This document shows positions 1 through 14,466 of a stretch of 64,000 bases of DNA, piece after piece (position 1 is the first letter of the stretch; each line of letters opens with the position of its first letter). The position numbers and the translations under genes are program-made. The DNA is from Progne subis subis (lineage: Eukaryota > Chordata > Aves > Passeriformes > Hirundinidae), in NCBI GenBank assembly GCA_022316685.1, contig JAKJHU010000023.1, positions 3,149,192 through 3,213,191 of the forward strand. Reading direction: 5' to 3'. The notes below the pieces were generated by a model. It was not told the origin of the DNA, did no database searches, and saw only the letters and a program-made list of their open reading frames with translations.

Positions 1-792
1 ACCACTTGCCCTCTCCTAACTTGGCATAGTCCCAGGCTGTGTCTGAAGAAGACTCTCAGAAAATTTGTATCCCCTTGCCCCAAGGGATCAGAGAAATCTG
101 AGTCCACTTCTGTCTCCCTAACAGCTCCATATAGGATATTTCCCCTGCCTCTCTGGTCATGTGAAACAGATATGGAGCTCCCCCTCCTCATTCCATCCAA
201 CAAAGTGAGGACCCTGTCCTCCATCACACACAGACACATTCTTGCAAGCTCAGGTAGCACAGTTTGAAGAGGTAAAAATTGCAATCTTCAAGGCAGTTCT
301 GTCAGCAGGACATCCCACGGAGTTATGCTTCTACTACCAAAAATACACTTTAAAAATATAGTTACTTTTCCTCAAAATCCGTGGCTTTTCTGTGCTGCTT
401 TTCTAACAAAAACAAGCCACCAATATAACTGCAACTGCCTTCTGCCAGGGAAAGAAGACCCTAAAATAGCTTCTCTAAGATAAACAAGACAATTTCTTCT
501 ACAAAAATAATGCCTACACCAAAAATTACACTGATGTAACTGTACAGATGGAGCAATGAGATTCCTCAGGAATTATTCTTCCCCTTCAAGTCTGGCTGCC
601 TGAAGTTAGAGCTCTCAATCTATTTTCTGGCATGTAGACAAGTGATCTGATTTTGATGAGTGCTCAGCACTAGGCAGATTCCCAGAAAACAGTTTACTTT
701 TTAGTAACTAATGCCAGAAACACTGAAAGACTAATCTGGATTGAAGGGTTTCCTCCAACTCTTTATATATTGTAGGTTTGTGGTGTTTTTTT

Positions 793-824
<32 letters not shown>

Positions 825-3800
825 CCCTCATCTTGCCTAAAAATAGAACAAATGCTACCAATTTAATTAATTTTAATTTCCTGAAATACAAAAATCTTGC
901 TTAAACAGCATCTCCCATTATGACTCTTCACTAGCCTCTGGGAAATGGTACAAGCAAAATGACATTCCTATCCCGTGTGATATATGATTCCTCCAAGGGA
1001 AGAAAGTCGAGACCACAGATAACATATTCTCTCTTTCTAGCTTTTGTAGACATTATTTAGTCCTGCAAACAACTTTTTGTTCAAGTATTTATAAATGTCT
1101 TCAATGAACTTAAAGGCAGAATGCTTTGAAATGAAAGATACAATTACTATGGTTAGGTAATGAAGAAAAAACTAACAATCACAGAAGAAAATAGGGATTT
1201 CAGGATCACCAGCTGTTGTTTAACTAGAACACAGGTGTGCACACCCTGTCTCAGGAAGCACAGCCCAGGAAGGACAGTGGTGTGGGATGTGCTGCCTTCT
1301 GGCTTCTATCCTGCTGTGGGGCATCAGTCAGATCAGGGTAACTGGAAGGAAAAAGGGGAGCTCAGATTGTTTTATGAGAGGAGCAATGGGTGATTGATAT
1401 GGTTGGGATCACCAGTTTGCTCTTCACTTGCTAATGAGACAGTGTTAATACACATGGTGCTTCATTTAGGATTTCTGGCACTGTCACAGCCTGGTCCTAA
1501 TAACATACGAAAAAGATGCATTGTAGATTGATACTGCACAGAGATTTTTGGAATGGCATATCCATATATTTTTATGTCATTTTACTTGCTGATGTTTGAA
1601 CACAATAAAGTCTGCCCTCCTGCTCTAGTTAGCATTTGTAGTAGGTGTTTTTTAAAGTAATTTCTGACCTTGTTAATGTTTAGTGTCCTTGAGCTTAGCT
1701 TTAATCTTAAATGAAAGCACAAGAAATGCTATGCTTTCAAAGGCACAGCTGAAAAGCCATTGACAACAAAAATTTGTAATATTTTTATTCCTCTTTACTA
1801 AACTCTTCTACTCGTTAGGAGCTCTGATTCAAACCAAGTTAACAAGGTTATCAGGTTATATGTCTATTGTCTTGTTCTGGCTTCCTTGGCTGAGCTCCTG
1901 CAGCAAACAATGCAGGGGCACTGCTTTGTTGAAGCAGCAGGATGGAGGGATCAGGGAGGGGGCTCAGGGAGCTGCCAAGGCTCTGTGGCAGCGGGAGCTC
2001 CACCGGCAGTCAGCATCAAACAGCCTCTGGCTCCGGGCAGTCTCCGAGGGGCCGTGACAGCCCGGGATTCACCTCTGGGAACCTGCCGAGCATCCTCACG
2101 CCATAGCAGGGACACAAGCAAGCAGGACACTGCGGGCATGAGTTATCCAAGCTGACATGTGCTAAAGACCTTGGAGGAGATGTAATTAAAAGCGTTTTAA
2201 GGGATTGAAATCTATGCATTAGCTTAAAAATACATTTCCACTCACCGCAACCTATTCCACAGTGCCCAAGTTATAAGAATAACTGATAAATTACCAGCAA
2301 AAAGGCAAGATCATTGCTTGCTCCCTTTTCTGCTCTTCTGTGTAAATGCCAGGTGCATTCAGCTTTCCCCTAAGCACTGTCATAAATTTGCTGTCTCCCC
2401 GCTGGCATAATTAATATGTGCAACTGTTGCTATCTAAAGAACAGAGGGTGCCAGGGCAGCAGCTGCACAGTTGGAGAACTCACATTAACATCATGCCAGT
2501 TGGCTGGCAATTCTAATCACTTTTGTACTGTCATGATACTTTGAGAAGCAGAAAAAATATTAGCTCCTTCTACAGTATCAGCTGGTGAAATGGAAGTTAC
2601 AGGAGTACCTCATGTGGCTGCTGCAGGATTTACAGCATAGTTCAGTATTCAATTTTCTTCTGGAATGGTATATGTGAAAGTACATAAGACATCACAGAAA
2701 ACTTTGACGCTCTTTTCCCTTCTCCTTCCTGCTCCCAGCAACTTCCTGTGTTACTGTTTATACTCCTGCCAAGAGCTTGTGATTAGTTGAAGACATCAGT
2801 GGATCCCTTGAAAAATTTTAGAGGTTTTATTCAACACCAGTAAAGAATAAAATCTGAGGTGTTTCTTTGAACTTATTTAATGACTAAATGATAAGAAAAC
2901 CCACTCCACTCAGTTCTCCATTGACAGTTAAATTGTGGCCAGCATCCTGCTTCTGGACAGGATGGTTCAAAAGTTGTATTCAATCATGATCTCAGCTACA
3001 ACATACCCAGATTACTGCTGCCTGTGTGAAAACACCGTGCTGGCCAGGGCAAACAGCACCATAACTCAAACTGTGTGTGAAGCCATCACCTCCAGCAATG
3101 TTTTAGAAGGTGGGAGCACAGTGAGGTCCCAGTATCCTCTCCCATAAAGGTGTGCACCTCCAGCTGTGTCTACAGCACTGTGCCCTCCATCTGCATCCCC
3201 TATTTCTCCTCCTCCTGTTCGCTGCCACTCTCCCCTGCAGCGTGTGCCCAACCCTGTGTGTTCCTCACCTCCTCTTACCACTTTCTTAGTCATGTGCTGA
3301 TTGCCTATAAGTTACCAGCATGTTTCTTCACTGTCCTCATTTTCTAAATGATCTCTGTGCCTTTTGTAAATGCTTTTTCCAGGGGATGCTGCCTCAGTTT
3401 CAGCTTGTGGCTGCTGAAGTCTTTGCATGCACCGTGTGTTCCTTACCCTTTTAATTCAATCAGATCACACTCAAGTCTCTCATGTCCCTGTCGCTCCTGG
3501 CTTCCCTTTGGAAAAAGTTCCAAACCAACCCAACTAAAACACCCTGATGTTTTATTTCAGTGGAGTGTCTTCAGAAGGAAGTAACTCGGTAGGGAAAGGG
3601 AATGTTCAACAGCATTGCATCCTGCAGCTCTCTGTGTGTGCCAATGCACCTCAGAGATGCCGTCACAGCCTCCAAACTCACAACTACCAGAGGTTTACCA
3701 AAATAAAACACTCAATTGCTTTCAAATCTAGGGGCTCACTGGGGTCAACACCCTCTATTTTCTTCTGTTGTGTGGAGCCAATGTTGGAGGCCAAAGGTGG

Positions 3801-6094
3801 AGAGAAGCCAAGAAAAAGGACAGTGGATCTCTGCCTGTCCCCTTCTCTCCCCTCACCTGAGAAAGAGGCAGATGCTCTAAAACAGTTCATGTCCTCATCC
3901 AGGTGTACCCGTCGTTAGGACACAAGCTAGTCCAGATAGGATTTAAAAAAATGCCTACTGTAAAATGCTAATGAGGGCACTTCCATGCTGCTTTTTTGGG
4001 TAGCAAAAATAGTGTGTGTGTACCATGGACAAGAACAGATATATAACTTAAAAAAAAATCCTTGGCTCCAGACAAAGCCTTGCTGGGTCACATTCATTTC
4101 AGGCCACTGCAGTAAGGTATTTCACTGAGGATAGTTGACATTGCTTGCTTCCTAGTACTTCAAAATCATTTTAACTTTCAGGTTAAATGCAAACAGGGCA
4201 TGCATTGTACATTACAACAAAGCATATGTTACTTGAATTCATAGAGAGCGAAATGTGACTCTTTCAAAGGGAAATGTCAGAGGATTCAGAAGGTTTTTTG
4301 TCTGTATTTTTCTTCTAAATACTGGTTTTCATCAGAACTTCACTCTTGACAGTTTTCTTTGTGCCAGTAAAGTTTCAGTGAATAGAGCTGAAAACAACTC
4401 ACATGGGGACTTCACTAAAATGTCTTATCCCTATACGAGTAGGTAACTAGGTCCAGTCTTTGTGGTTCAGGAAACAGTGATCTACACAAAGGGCACCAGA
4501 TGCCTCAGCAGAGCCTTTGAGTCTCTAGATCCTTTGAGGATTTTATTTTCAAAATGCCGTTGTGAGAGAAACATTTCAGTAACAGACACACTTCAGAGAC
4601 ACAACAGGTGACTACTTCACCACTGTGCTATACAGAGGTATCTCAGTCTTCTGGATTCCACAGGCAGAAATCCCTCTTGAAGAACTGCATTTATAACCTT
4701 TCAGATAAAACCCTGTGGCATCCCCCGCAACCCCTGAGACATGTGCCCCCACCATCCCTCCCCAACTCCCAAAAAACCAACCAAGAAGCCAACTCAAAAC
4801 CCCAAAGGACAAAAAACCCCAAACTCAAACTATACAAAAAAGAGAGAAAGAGAGTGAGAATTGACGTTTCACATGCGGAACTCCTGACTAGCACCAAACC
4901 ATCAAAAATGTTCTGGGGACAACAGTGGGGGAGAAATTCAGTGTGAGTCAGGAATGCCATGCTGTGAAAAAGGCATCCTACAAATTAGGGTGCAAAAACA
5001 AGGCTATTGTTTATAAGGCTTGTCAAGGACTGTTCCATCTTTGTTCAGCATAGTGGAGGCTTTGCTGTATCCAACTCTGGACACTGTGCTCAAAGTATAG
5101 AGAGTGTGCATGGAAGGGTAAAAGGATGATCAAAGTGATTCTTACATTCCTGGTATGTAAATCCATAGCAAGTGTGTGAACTATTCTCCATTCTGGAAAC
5201 AAGAAGTCGCTGTCTTAAATTTTCATTAAAAAAAGATGAAGATAAAAGATGGAGAACTATAAAGCAGACTGTTTTGGGAAGTTAAGGGAATTCTACCCAT
5301 GTAGCGTTTTAAGAGCAAGATAGACACAGCTCTGGTAGAAATTATATGTATAGCTTTGGGTTCCTCAGGCAGAAGAGGAAATCTGTATATTTTCCATTTT
5401 GCATAAGAATTTTACTCAACAAACTTCCAGGTGAAAGGGAACAAGTCATGATTTTCAAAGTCTGCTTCACATGTTCAGCTGAGTCTGGGAAGGGAAGTAG
5501 CTAGGACTTTACTGAAGTAAGTTTTCAGTTTTTAGTTAGACACTGTCCAATATAGGGGTTTTTTTTTGAGCATGGCCCTCAAGTAGCTTCTGTTCCTGTG
5601 AATAAGTACTCATGAAAGCTTGTAGGTGTTCTCTGATGCTAACTTGAAAGCAAGCAGGAATTTTAGGGGTATGAACTTTGGATGCTGTTAGTTAACAGAA
5701 TTTTGGTTTTCCTGCATCCTTTAGAGAAAATACTTTCTTTGAAAGATGATGGGAAAGAAGATCCAAGGAACCACAGGCTTCAGGCTTCACAGGTTCATCC
5801 TGTCCTCAATCTCTGGGGTACCAATATTTTTGGAAGTCACTTCTAGCCACATGAAATATGAAGGTGGATTTGCTAAGAGCAGATTTTGACTGACTAACCT
5901 GCTTTCTCTGAGGGGCTGACAGTGTGGGTGAATAGTGGGTGTTGAACTTGCCTTTAGCAGGACCTTTGTCAGGATCTCCTATAATATCCTTAAACTGGTG
6001 AGTCATAGGTTAGATGGTGAGTTACAAATTGTCTAGACTCTTGGGCTAAAACAGGGATGATCAGCAGTATGCAGTCCAATCAGTAGCAGGGTAG
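1..6094. other. Intergenic, no gene seen
   Basis: AT-rich non-coding DNA with no recognisable protein or RNA gene. Two more GC-rich stretches, about 1870-2130 and 2935-3300, contain short overlapping open frames without any family resemblance. Around 2350-2540 the text has the look of conserved non-coding DNA (AATTA-type sites), which I cannot test here. Confidence 0.6.
795..824. repeat. Poly-T tract
   Basis: A run of 30 T. No retroposon body is recognised beside it. Confidence 0.95.
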
Positions 6095-6250
6095 TAGCTT
6101 GAGGTTCATAATCTCCATCCTTGGAGAGATTTAAAAGCGCAACAGGACACAGCCCAGAGCCAGCTGCTGTAGCCAGACTTCCTTTAAGCAGCAGGCTGGG
6201 TCAGATGGCCTCTAGTGGTCCCTTCCAATCCACAAGGCCCTGTGCAAAAC
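6095..6250 (+). mobile_element. CR1 LINE 3'-end fragment
   Basis: The order of segments is that of an avian CR1 3' end: 'aatctccatccttggagagattt', 'gacacagcccagagccagctgctgtag', 'gggtcagatggcctctagtggtcccttccaa'. The copy is diverged and 5'-truncated, with no remaining reverse-transcriptase frame. Confidence 0.85.
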
Positions 6251-9200
6251 ACTGGAGTGGAGTTTCCTTAGACATTGTGCTGGATACAATGGGTTGTTTT
6301 GTAGATCAGGATGAGTAAAGGCCAGTTATAGCTGTGTAATCCTTCTATGTGAATGAAAATTGAATTCAAATGAAAAATAAGTGGCCAGGCTGTTGGGGAT
6401 TGAGACATTTTCCAGTGTCAAGACCAGTCTTGTAGTGTAAGTGAGCAGAGAATCTAGAGTAAATCCTGGTGGTACGTCAATCTCACTGGCAGGTCACCCT
6501 CCTATCTGCTCCCTAGCTGTTTGCCTGGGATGTGTGAGAAGAGAGAAAAGATCTCTTTGACAGTAGATATTTTCCTTTGATGTTTGATTAGGTGCACTTG
6601 ATTTTCTTAGCCTTTTCTGTCCTGGGAGCATGTTGGTGTGCATCCTGTTTTGCAGGAGGCACTATAAGTCTGCTGAATGTGAATCTCTCCCCTGCTTTCC
6701 TTTCATTATGGAGCCAGGAATGTATGAGTCTATAATTTATTTAATACTATTACTTATGTTTCACAAAAAAGTCTGGCAGACTTGTCACAGCTGAACTACC
6801 TTTCATCAGGATTCAGCAATGATAAAGTGTATCTTGTACTTGAAAAAGTTATCATTTGAATCACAAATTCTTTTGTGCCTGATTTATCAGCAATGTGTAG
6901 TATGGTAAGGGTATCTGGGAGTGAATCATTTTCCAATCCAAGCTCTACAGTACTACTGGGCTTTTGAAATTACCTATAGAATACCCTTTAGGCGTTTCAA
7001 GTCTACTGCTAAAATTTCAATAGACAATTCCATACAATGCCCCATTGTTAAGATGAGAGGGTGCTTTCATGCCTAGCAACCAAAATGGCTTATGGCTCTG
7101 AATGTAAAAATAATAACCTTTTTAAAATAATCTTTTTTAAAAATGTTTTTGAAGGTTGACAACTAGGTCCATTGTGGCTGGACATAGATATGCAACAACA
7201 AGACCAGAGAAGGTAACATCTTCATGTATGCACGAGAGAGCCCAACCTCTCAGCTGGGATATCCAAACCTTTAGGACTCAACACATGCAGGATTTATAAA
7301 CTGATCAGGATTAATCTAACAGATTCAGGTGAGATCTCAGCTCTTGACATGTCTTAATTCAAAACTCAAACCAAAAGAAAAAATAACCATCCTTCATGAC
7401 ACTAAAGTTTGGTACATTTTTAAAATTTTCCAGCACAGTTGCCTAGCCAAAAATAGCTTTTGTGAGTTTGCCATCTGTCTGTTATTCCTTCTTCAATATT
7501 TTTTTAAGTTCCAATAACAGTGATAGACATGTCATAGCCTCAGAGATGTTGTGTTTATGTCTATGGCCCACATATGTTATAATTCCAAGCTATTATTTCT
7601 GATTGGGCTCATACAGGGTGTGCTCCTTGGGCCAAGAAATGCAAGAGCAGAAATTCCATGAGACATGACATTTGAAAAACACCCCCAACAAACCCCACAT
7701 GCTATTCTGTAAGACTCAGCGGGTTTTAATATATTTCATGCACACACACACAAACAAAAATTTTAGTTATTTCTTAGTGTTCAGTGAAATCTCAAATACA
7801 AGATTTAATCATTATTGTTCCTGGGTTTAGAATAGAGCAGCTGTTGGGATTAGATGCCAATAAATATAATAATTAAACACTATAAAAATTCTGCAAAACT
7901 CTGGGTAATGTCTCTATTGTCAGACCTCCCCTTCTAATTTCTCTCTTTCCTACTTAAATTGTAATCTTTACAAGAAAGGAGCTTTCTCAAAATATATTTT
8001 TGTAAAGCCCTTGCCAGCTCGGTCCTCTGGACATGAAAATAATAACAAAAAGAAAATCCAGCAATAATATTTTTTTCAGATTATTGTTTGGGAAAAAACA
8101 CAAATCCCTTATATGTGTAGGATTAATGTTCTGTTAGGGTATACCTGACTCTCTTGAGTAACATTTGCTCAACAGAACATAAGTAGACTTTTGTAAAATG
8201 AACAAAACAGAAATCTTAATTTAAACTTCAATGGAAAAAAAAGTTCATATTCCCCCCATTGCTCTCCAATCTTATTACAATTCAAGTTCTTAGGAAAACA
8301 AAATAAATCTAGGTAGTCCAGATTGTTTTGCTTCATGCCATTATAAAATATAAAAAATGTAGGAAAGAAGAAAATGAAGGAGATAATATGAGCATTATCC
8401 CTTAGCAAAGTGTTTTAATGAACATTTTTGAACTCCTTAAATAATTACCTATAAAAAAGGAGTGCCTTTTGTGAGAATTATGAATTTAATTATAGCAATG
8501 TCATAAGTTTGACCCAATTATCTTGTGGTGGTTTTTGTTGTTGTTTTGTAGAAATAAATTCCTCTTAGCGAGCAAACTCTTTGGGATGATTGCTCTCTTG
8601 GAGCCCAGTGTTTGCAGAGCCTAGCAATAGGTAGTACAAATAAACATAATTTAGCCTAATTTATGAAGTTATAAATAAGGGTGGTTGTTGGGTCATCCTG
8701 TCCCAGAAACATATTCCTTACCAGTGCTGATTTGAAGCATTTTTGTCATTTCATTATTACTTTTTTTCTGGTTTTCTTGTGAGTTATTTCCCTGGGAAAG
8801 ATTTCTTGAGGGAATTTGGCAGCAGGCTTGACTGCTGGGCTTTAGGAATGACTTCTTTTTCTCATCAGGGATATAAAGGAAAAGGGCAATATGATTTCAT
8901 GTCATTTCAGTGTTTTGGAACCAGAGCTTGGAAGTGCAATAAGCAGGTGAGCTTCCACAACAAATTATGTAAGGAAAACCCTGTGTTTTTTTCATTCTCT
9001 CAAGTGCTTAAGATATTATATATGTTCTCTACCTTTGTGTAAGGTATTAAGAAATCTTTGGAAATTATGATGAGTTAGACATAGTACTGATGTAGACCTT
9101 CTGACACTGGACCTTTTCCTTTGGAATTTGACTAGGTCAACCAACTTAAGGTTGTTTAACTTCACCCTTTTTGCCTCCCATGGAAACCTGTAACATGCTT

Positions 9201-10724
9201 CAATGCAGTTCTGGATTTGAAGGTCTATCCTGCAGCCTTCTGGAAAAGTCTGTGAAGTGACTCCCTGATTTCAAGGTATACACAACAGAAACAAGAAAGA
9301 AAGAAAAACCCAGTATCCAGGAAGAGGCACATTTTTATTATATCTTTCTCCTTCCTTGCAGCACACCAAGGCAAAGGGTGGAGGATCTGTGCATGTTCCA
9401 AGACGTGCTGGACATGCCCGTGATGTCACTGCGTGGGTGGGATGCACCTTCCTGAGATAACACACCCTGGGTCACACTGCACTGTTATTCCCTCCCAGAT
9501 GTGTGCTGTCAGCTCTGTGGTACGCTCTGTGATGTCCTCTCTCATCCTTTCTCAGCCTCAGAGTCATGCTGGCCACTACAGGCAGGTGTGAGGGTAAATG
9601 TATAGTTAGATAGCAACAAAGTGTACTTGCTAATTTTTCAGCATGCCCAGTCTTTCTCTGGGGATGAAAATATGATGATGAATTAAAGTTTTTGGTTTGG
9701 TTGTATATTTTTTTTTTTCATTATTATTTATTTTTCTTTTGCTTGTCTAGCTATGTCTGTTTGAGAGATGTAGTTAAGGCCAGAACTGAAACTTCTTCCC
9801 TTTTTTCAAGGTCCTAAGCTCCTGAATTTTGTGCATATTTAAAATCAAAGCTGTACTTAAGAGTGATAAACAAGTAAAATTGTTCAAATAATAAAATAAA
9901 TGAAGTTTTATGGAAAAAAATCCTTAAGCTGGAACTATGCACATTACTGATGTTGGAAATGTTGGAGCTGGGGTGAGAAAAGCTGCGTTATGGTGTCTGA
10001 AGACCTTGATCCCGTGCTGAAATCCATCAGATGGCGACTTGAAATCCAGATTCTCACTTGGTGGCTTGCATTTATCTTAACATTTTCCATGCGTAAAAGT
10101 TTCAAACAGAATTATATTACTTGGCTATTTACCCCATTAGTTTCTTTAGTTTCTTGTCTGTTATTAAACTGAAATCCAACACTGATTTTGTGAACTGCAA
10201 AGAAATCCTTGTCTGACAATTCCATCCTAAAAGAAGCTGAACAGAGGTACACACAGACTACTGGTGTTCTTCATGTCAATAGCTACACATCTTGTGGTGG
10301 GTTGATGGCAGCTTCTGAGTGTCTTAGCACTGGAAGAGAAATGATATTGAAGTTAGATTATTTCCTCTCTTTTCTTAAAATTAGTTTATTTATTTACCTT
10401 GAAATTCCTTCAGAACAATATTTGCGCTTGTTTAAACTGTGAGCAAAATATAAAGGGTTAATGCACTATAGCCCATTCTACGACTTATACAAGATTTTCA
10501 ATTTTCACTCTCTCCTGGTTCTTACAAGATTAATCAGAAGAGAATTAATAGAAATACCAAAACTGAATAGATAACAGTGTTAATCCACTGATGTTTTGTT
10601 TACTGTGCTACAATTTTTTATTCATCTTAAGAGAGGACAAAAATTCATAGAGATACAAATATTTATGGCACTGAGCTGGCCTGTGATTTGGAGGTTCTTT
10701 CAGCTGCTTGCTTTGAAACACACT

Positions 10725-10820
10725 TCTATGACCTGAGGCTCTTGTAAAATGAAAATAATAGCACTCTAGCTCACAGAATGTTGTGAGAATTAATGCATAA
10801 ATATTTTGAGATGTTTCTAA
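10725..10820 (+). mobile_element. MIR SINE fragment
   Basis: The segment 'tgtaaaatgaaaataatagc', then 'tagctcacagaatgttgtga', then 'gaattaatgcataaatattttgag' follows the 3' part of the MIR consensus (tgtaaaatggggataataat, then tcatagggttgttgtgagg). It is an old, diverged copy of an amniote-wide SINE. Confidence 0.65.
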
Positions 10821-12404
10821 TGGATAGGGATTAAATGGGCAATAAAGATAAACCAGCAGGCGAATTTATATCTTTTTCTAAGGAGTAAATTAACTCTTTT
10901 AAAAGCATTGACGGCAGTACTTGAGGAACCCTCAGTTTTACAGTTTAACTTCTTGCAAAGAAATTGTGAGCAAAAATTACATCAAAACACAATTATAAGT
11001 TTTCCAACCTGTGGAAAAATAACCTTCTTCCCTGCTGCCCCTCCCCATTCATATAAAATATGAAAGAGGGCTTTATTGTAATGTAAAAATTATTGAAATT
11101 TTCAAGGTATTTAATACAATTTCAGATTTCTCAAGCAATTTTTTCTGTAACCAAGTAATTTAAAATATTTTTAGACTTGTGTCTAGGTACATCCTAGGTT
11201 GAATGAATTTGAAGATTGGAATACAAAGGTCAGTTTATTTATTCCTTCAAGCACTAAACAGCAAAGTTTGGAAGATCACAGGAGACTAACAAACAGCAGA
11301 TTGCATAAAACTGAGAGCTCAGTGCAAAAGCATAAAACGAATGCTACAATATACTGAAGAATCACAAATTGTTTAGAGACAATTTCATTTGAAGGAGTCC
11401 TGTTAGTACTTAAGGCCTCAGCATATTTTTCAGGGGGGAAAATAATAAGCTTGCTTTCATGGTGTCTAGGTGAACAAGGTCAAAATGAAGCATGAAATAA
11501 GATAATACCTACCCTAGTGTAAATATGAGAACACTGTAGAGGCCAGTCAAAATACTATGATGACTTTTCCAAAATGCACTTCTTCTAGAGGAGGTTTGAA
11601 TGGTATTTCTCTGCTGTCTTCAGGAGGATATGTTTTCCATAACAAACCCCAAAAATTGTCCATAATAAAATGAAGAAGTTGTAGTTACAAGAATAATCAA
11701 CATTTATGCAGCAGTCAAACTTAGCTGCTCTTTCTTGCAAAGAAGTGATGTTTATTTCAAACCCTTTGAATTCTTTACTAAGCAATGCTGCTGATGTTAG
11801 AGTAGCAGAATGTGCCTACTGCTGCAAACAAAGGGATATAAGAAAGGAGATATTGTTTCCTAAAATTCGCTGCTGGGTATTGCTGTCTCTTAGGCTGGCA
11901 TTTGAGGGAAACTGCAAAGCAAAGCAGGGCACAGCTCTCCCCATCCTTCCCGGTGTGCTGGCCCAGTCCACAGCGAGCTGCAGGTGAAGCTCCAGTGTTT
12001 TGTTCTGTAACACGATTAATATGAGCTTATAATACATCATGGTGAAAAGGTTCAATTTTTGGATCATGGCATTTATTTTATTCCCCAAATTATTAAGATG
12101 AATAATTACTGTAATTGCCGTCTCAGGTATGGCAACTGCAAATGCTGTCCTTTGTATGTTGGAGCCTTTAAAAATCTAAGTAATTTACTTCAAGTGCATT
12201 CTATTTTGGGTTTACCTTGTGTTTTCATAAAGGGCCCTCTTGTCCTTCAAAAAGGAAGGCTTAGTTTGCCTCTGTTTTCCTCATTCTGTTGTATAACTTG
12301 CCAATACATTTTTTAAAAAAAATCAATCCTTTAAGTCTTGTTTTAAAAGGAGAAACATTCCCCCTTCATTTCTGTTCATCATTCCATAGTCTCACTTTTT
12401 AATT

Positions 12405-12411
<7 letters not shown>

Positions 12412-12436
<25 letters not shown>
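12412..12436. repeat. Poly-T tract
   Basis: A run of over 20 T in a T-rich neighbourhood. Confidence 0.9.
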
Positions 12437-12939
12437 AATAGCTTAGTTTCCTAAGGCTTGCATGTGAACTCACCTTCTTTGTAGATGCCTATATATTCTC
12501 ATATGTCAATTTATAATGATGTTCAGTTCATTGACCAATTTTATCTAAATTTGTCAGGGGACAGACATCTCAAAGACAATTTGTTTCCTATAAATAACTT
12601 TTGAAGAAATGTCAAGAGAAGGTAGCAATGTGACCTCACTTTTGCAGACAGCGGAGATTTCACACCTGACAGGGCCTGAGGGTGCTCCTGGGCAAAGTCT
12701 CCTTCATAGGAGCTCTGATGCCCACTGGCAGACAGCTAGCAGGACATCACCTGTTTTAATGAGGGGCCTAATGGAGAAAAGAGGAGAAATTGAGCAGCTT
12801 CCAGCATGTACTAGAAAAATACTTGCATTTTCCCTCTTCTTCATTTTAAACAAGGTTTGAAATTTTGTGCAGTAAGGGGCTGAACCCACCTATCATCCTG
12901 TTCCTTGTGAGTTCCTTCTATCTTACAGGTCAGCCCTCA

Positions 12940-13745
12940 TGTAGGAGCCCCACAGGGCCAAGGTCCCTGCGTGGAGCAGAAAGCGAGCCCGGAGCAGCTC
13001 TCAGGGCACGGGGTGGCTCTGCAGCCTGGCACGGGAATGAAGGAGCTGTGAGGTGTAGCAGCATGGCAGGATGGTGAAATGCTGCTGCCTTCTCCAGGTG
13101 TCTCCTCCAGGAGCCGCTCGGGTAGGCCACAGGGACAGCCATTTCCAGTCCATGCACACGCACACCACAGATAGCTCGGCGAAGGAAAGACAGGAAGGGC
13201 CTTCTGAGTTATGGATTCCAGCTAAAGTTTATTATGTTCACCGTGCTGAAGGGTTCAGGGACCAAAGACACAGATCAAAGGAGTGCCCAGGGTTAAGTAT
13301 GAGGTCAGGGACCAATGGTCTGAGGGCAAGGGATGGTACAAGGGCAGGGCAAAGGGCAGTGCCCTATAGGGGACACAGGGCAGCCCACCAGAAATACCAC
13401 AATGGGGAAACAGGGAAAGGAGAAACCTCCAGAACTAGGGACAGATGAACCATAGATGTGGGCAAAGCCCACGGACCAATGGGAACAGCAAAACTGAGGT
13501 AGATCGGCAGTAGTTCTGCAGGGCACCATGGGGGACAATCTTTTCTTTCAGCCTAGGCAGGGCAACTCTGTGGTAGATTCTTCCAGGGCAAAGCCCTGGA
13601 GGTTTCCCTGAGGGGTTCAAGGGTTTCCACAGTAGGAATTCCCAGCCCTGCAGTCCCCCTTGTTGCTCCTGCTGCTGAGTGTGCTCCGTGTTGTGCTGGA
13701 AACATGAACCTGCTCACAGTCATAAAAACCCCCACAGCTGCAGAA
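12940..13745 (-). mobile_element. GC-rich block, probable degenerate LTR/ERV-derived sequence
   Basis: This 0.8-kb block stands out from its AT-rich surroundings and contains several spurious open frames. The motif accaatgggaaca (about 13475) is shared with the family B LTR (about 19757). A minus-strand AATAAA lies at the complement of a tttatt near 13228. These features suggest an old LTR on the minus strand. I could not find clear TG/CA ends or a target-site duplication, so identity and limits are tentative. Confidence 0.35.
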
Positions 13746-14466
13746 GGGCTGTGCCAGTGAGCAGGAGCACTGAGCTGTGAGATCAGGGTGTGCTCAGGGT
13801 GTGCTGGGAGGTGTTAAACCCCAGAAATAAGCATTACTTCATAAGCATATATTCATTTTAGATCAAACCAGGTCACGTTTCATTTTCACACTCAATATAT
13901 TCTGCTCTGTTAATCCTCTAATAATGATATTAATTCTATTTTGTCTGCTCAGAAGGGCAAATAGTGCCTGAATTGGAAATTTACATTGTTCAACGGTAGC
14001 CAAACTGGAAATAGTAGAGGAGGTCAAAGAGGATGATAATGGTCTCCGTGTTGCTTATATGTGTCCTTGGGGAATATTTTGCTTTTTTTTTTTCTTTTCA
14101 CCTTTAGTCTGTTATTATCACAACTATGAAATTTCAGCTTAGGGAATATGCTTCATCATTCCTAGTACTGCTAAATGCTTCTTTGTATTAATCCCCTACA
14201 AGAGGTGACTCCAGTGAAAAATAACTCAAGGTCAGGGCCTGTGAAACAGAATAATCCTCACTCGTGTGAGCAGTGTCAGGGAAGCAAATTTTCCTCGTGG
14301 CTGACTATTCAAGTACTACTTGCTTTGTATAAAAATAAATTATTTTGTTTGCTCACTCCTCTTCCTACTTAAAACCAGTTCTAGCTGCATATGCTGGTTG
14401 ATAAGTAACTTGATGCATATTGAGAGAAGCTGATCCCAACCATACCACCTGATCAGAGTAGAGAAG

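Larger units (their letters stand above)
6251..12939. other. Intergenic, repeats only
   Basis: Non-coding, AT-rich. It contains the MIR fragment near 10.7 kb and the poly-T near 12.4 kb. A somewhat GC-richer stretch at 9340-9600 is unassigned. Confidence 0.6.

Noticed and set aside
5060..5400. Possible very old CR1-like segment ('ctggacactgtgctcaaag', 'aagagcaagatagacacagc')
   Set aside because: Resemblance is too scattered to support a call without a repeat search.
10293..10305. tgtggtgggttga, resembling the start of a common avian LTR; a similar complement lies near 39867-39885
   Set aside because: Only about a dozen bases match and nothing beyond continues the LTR.
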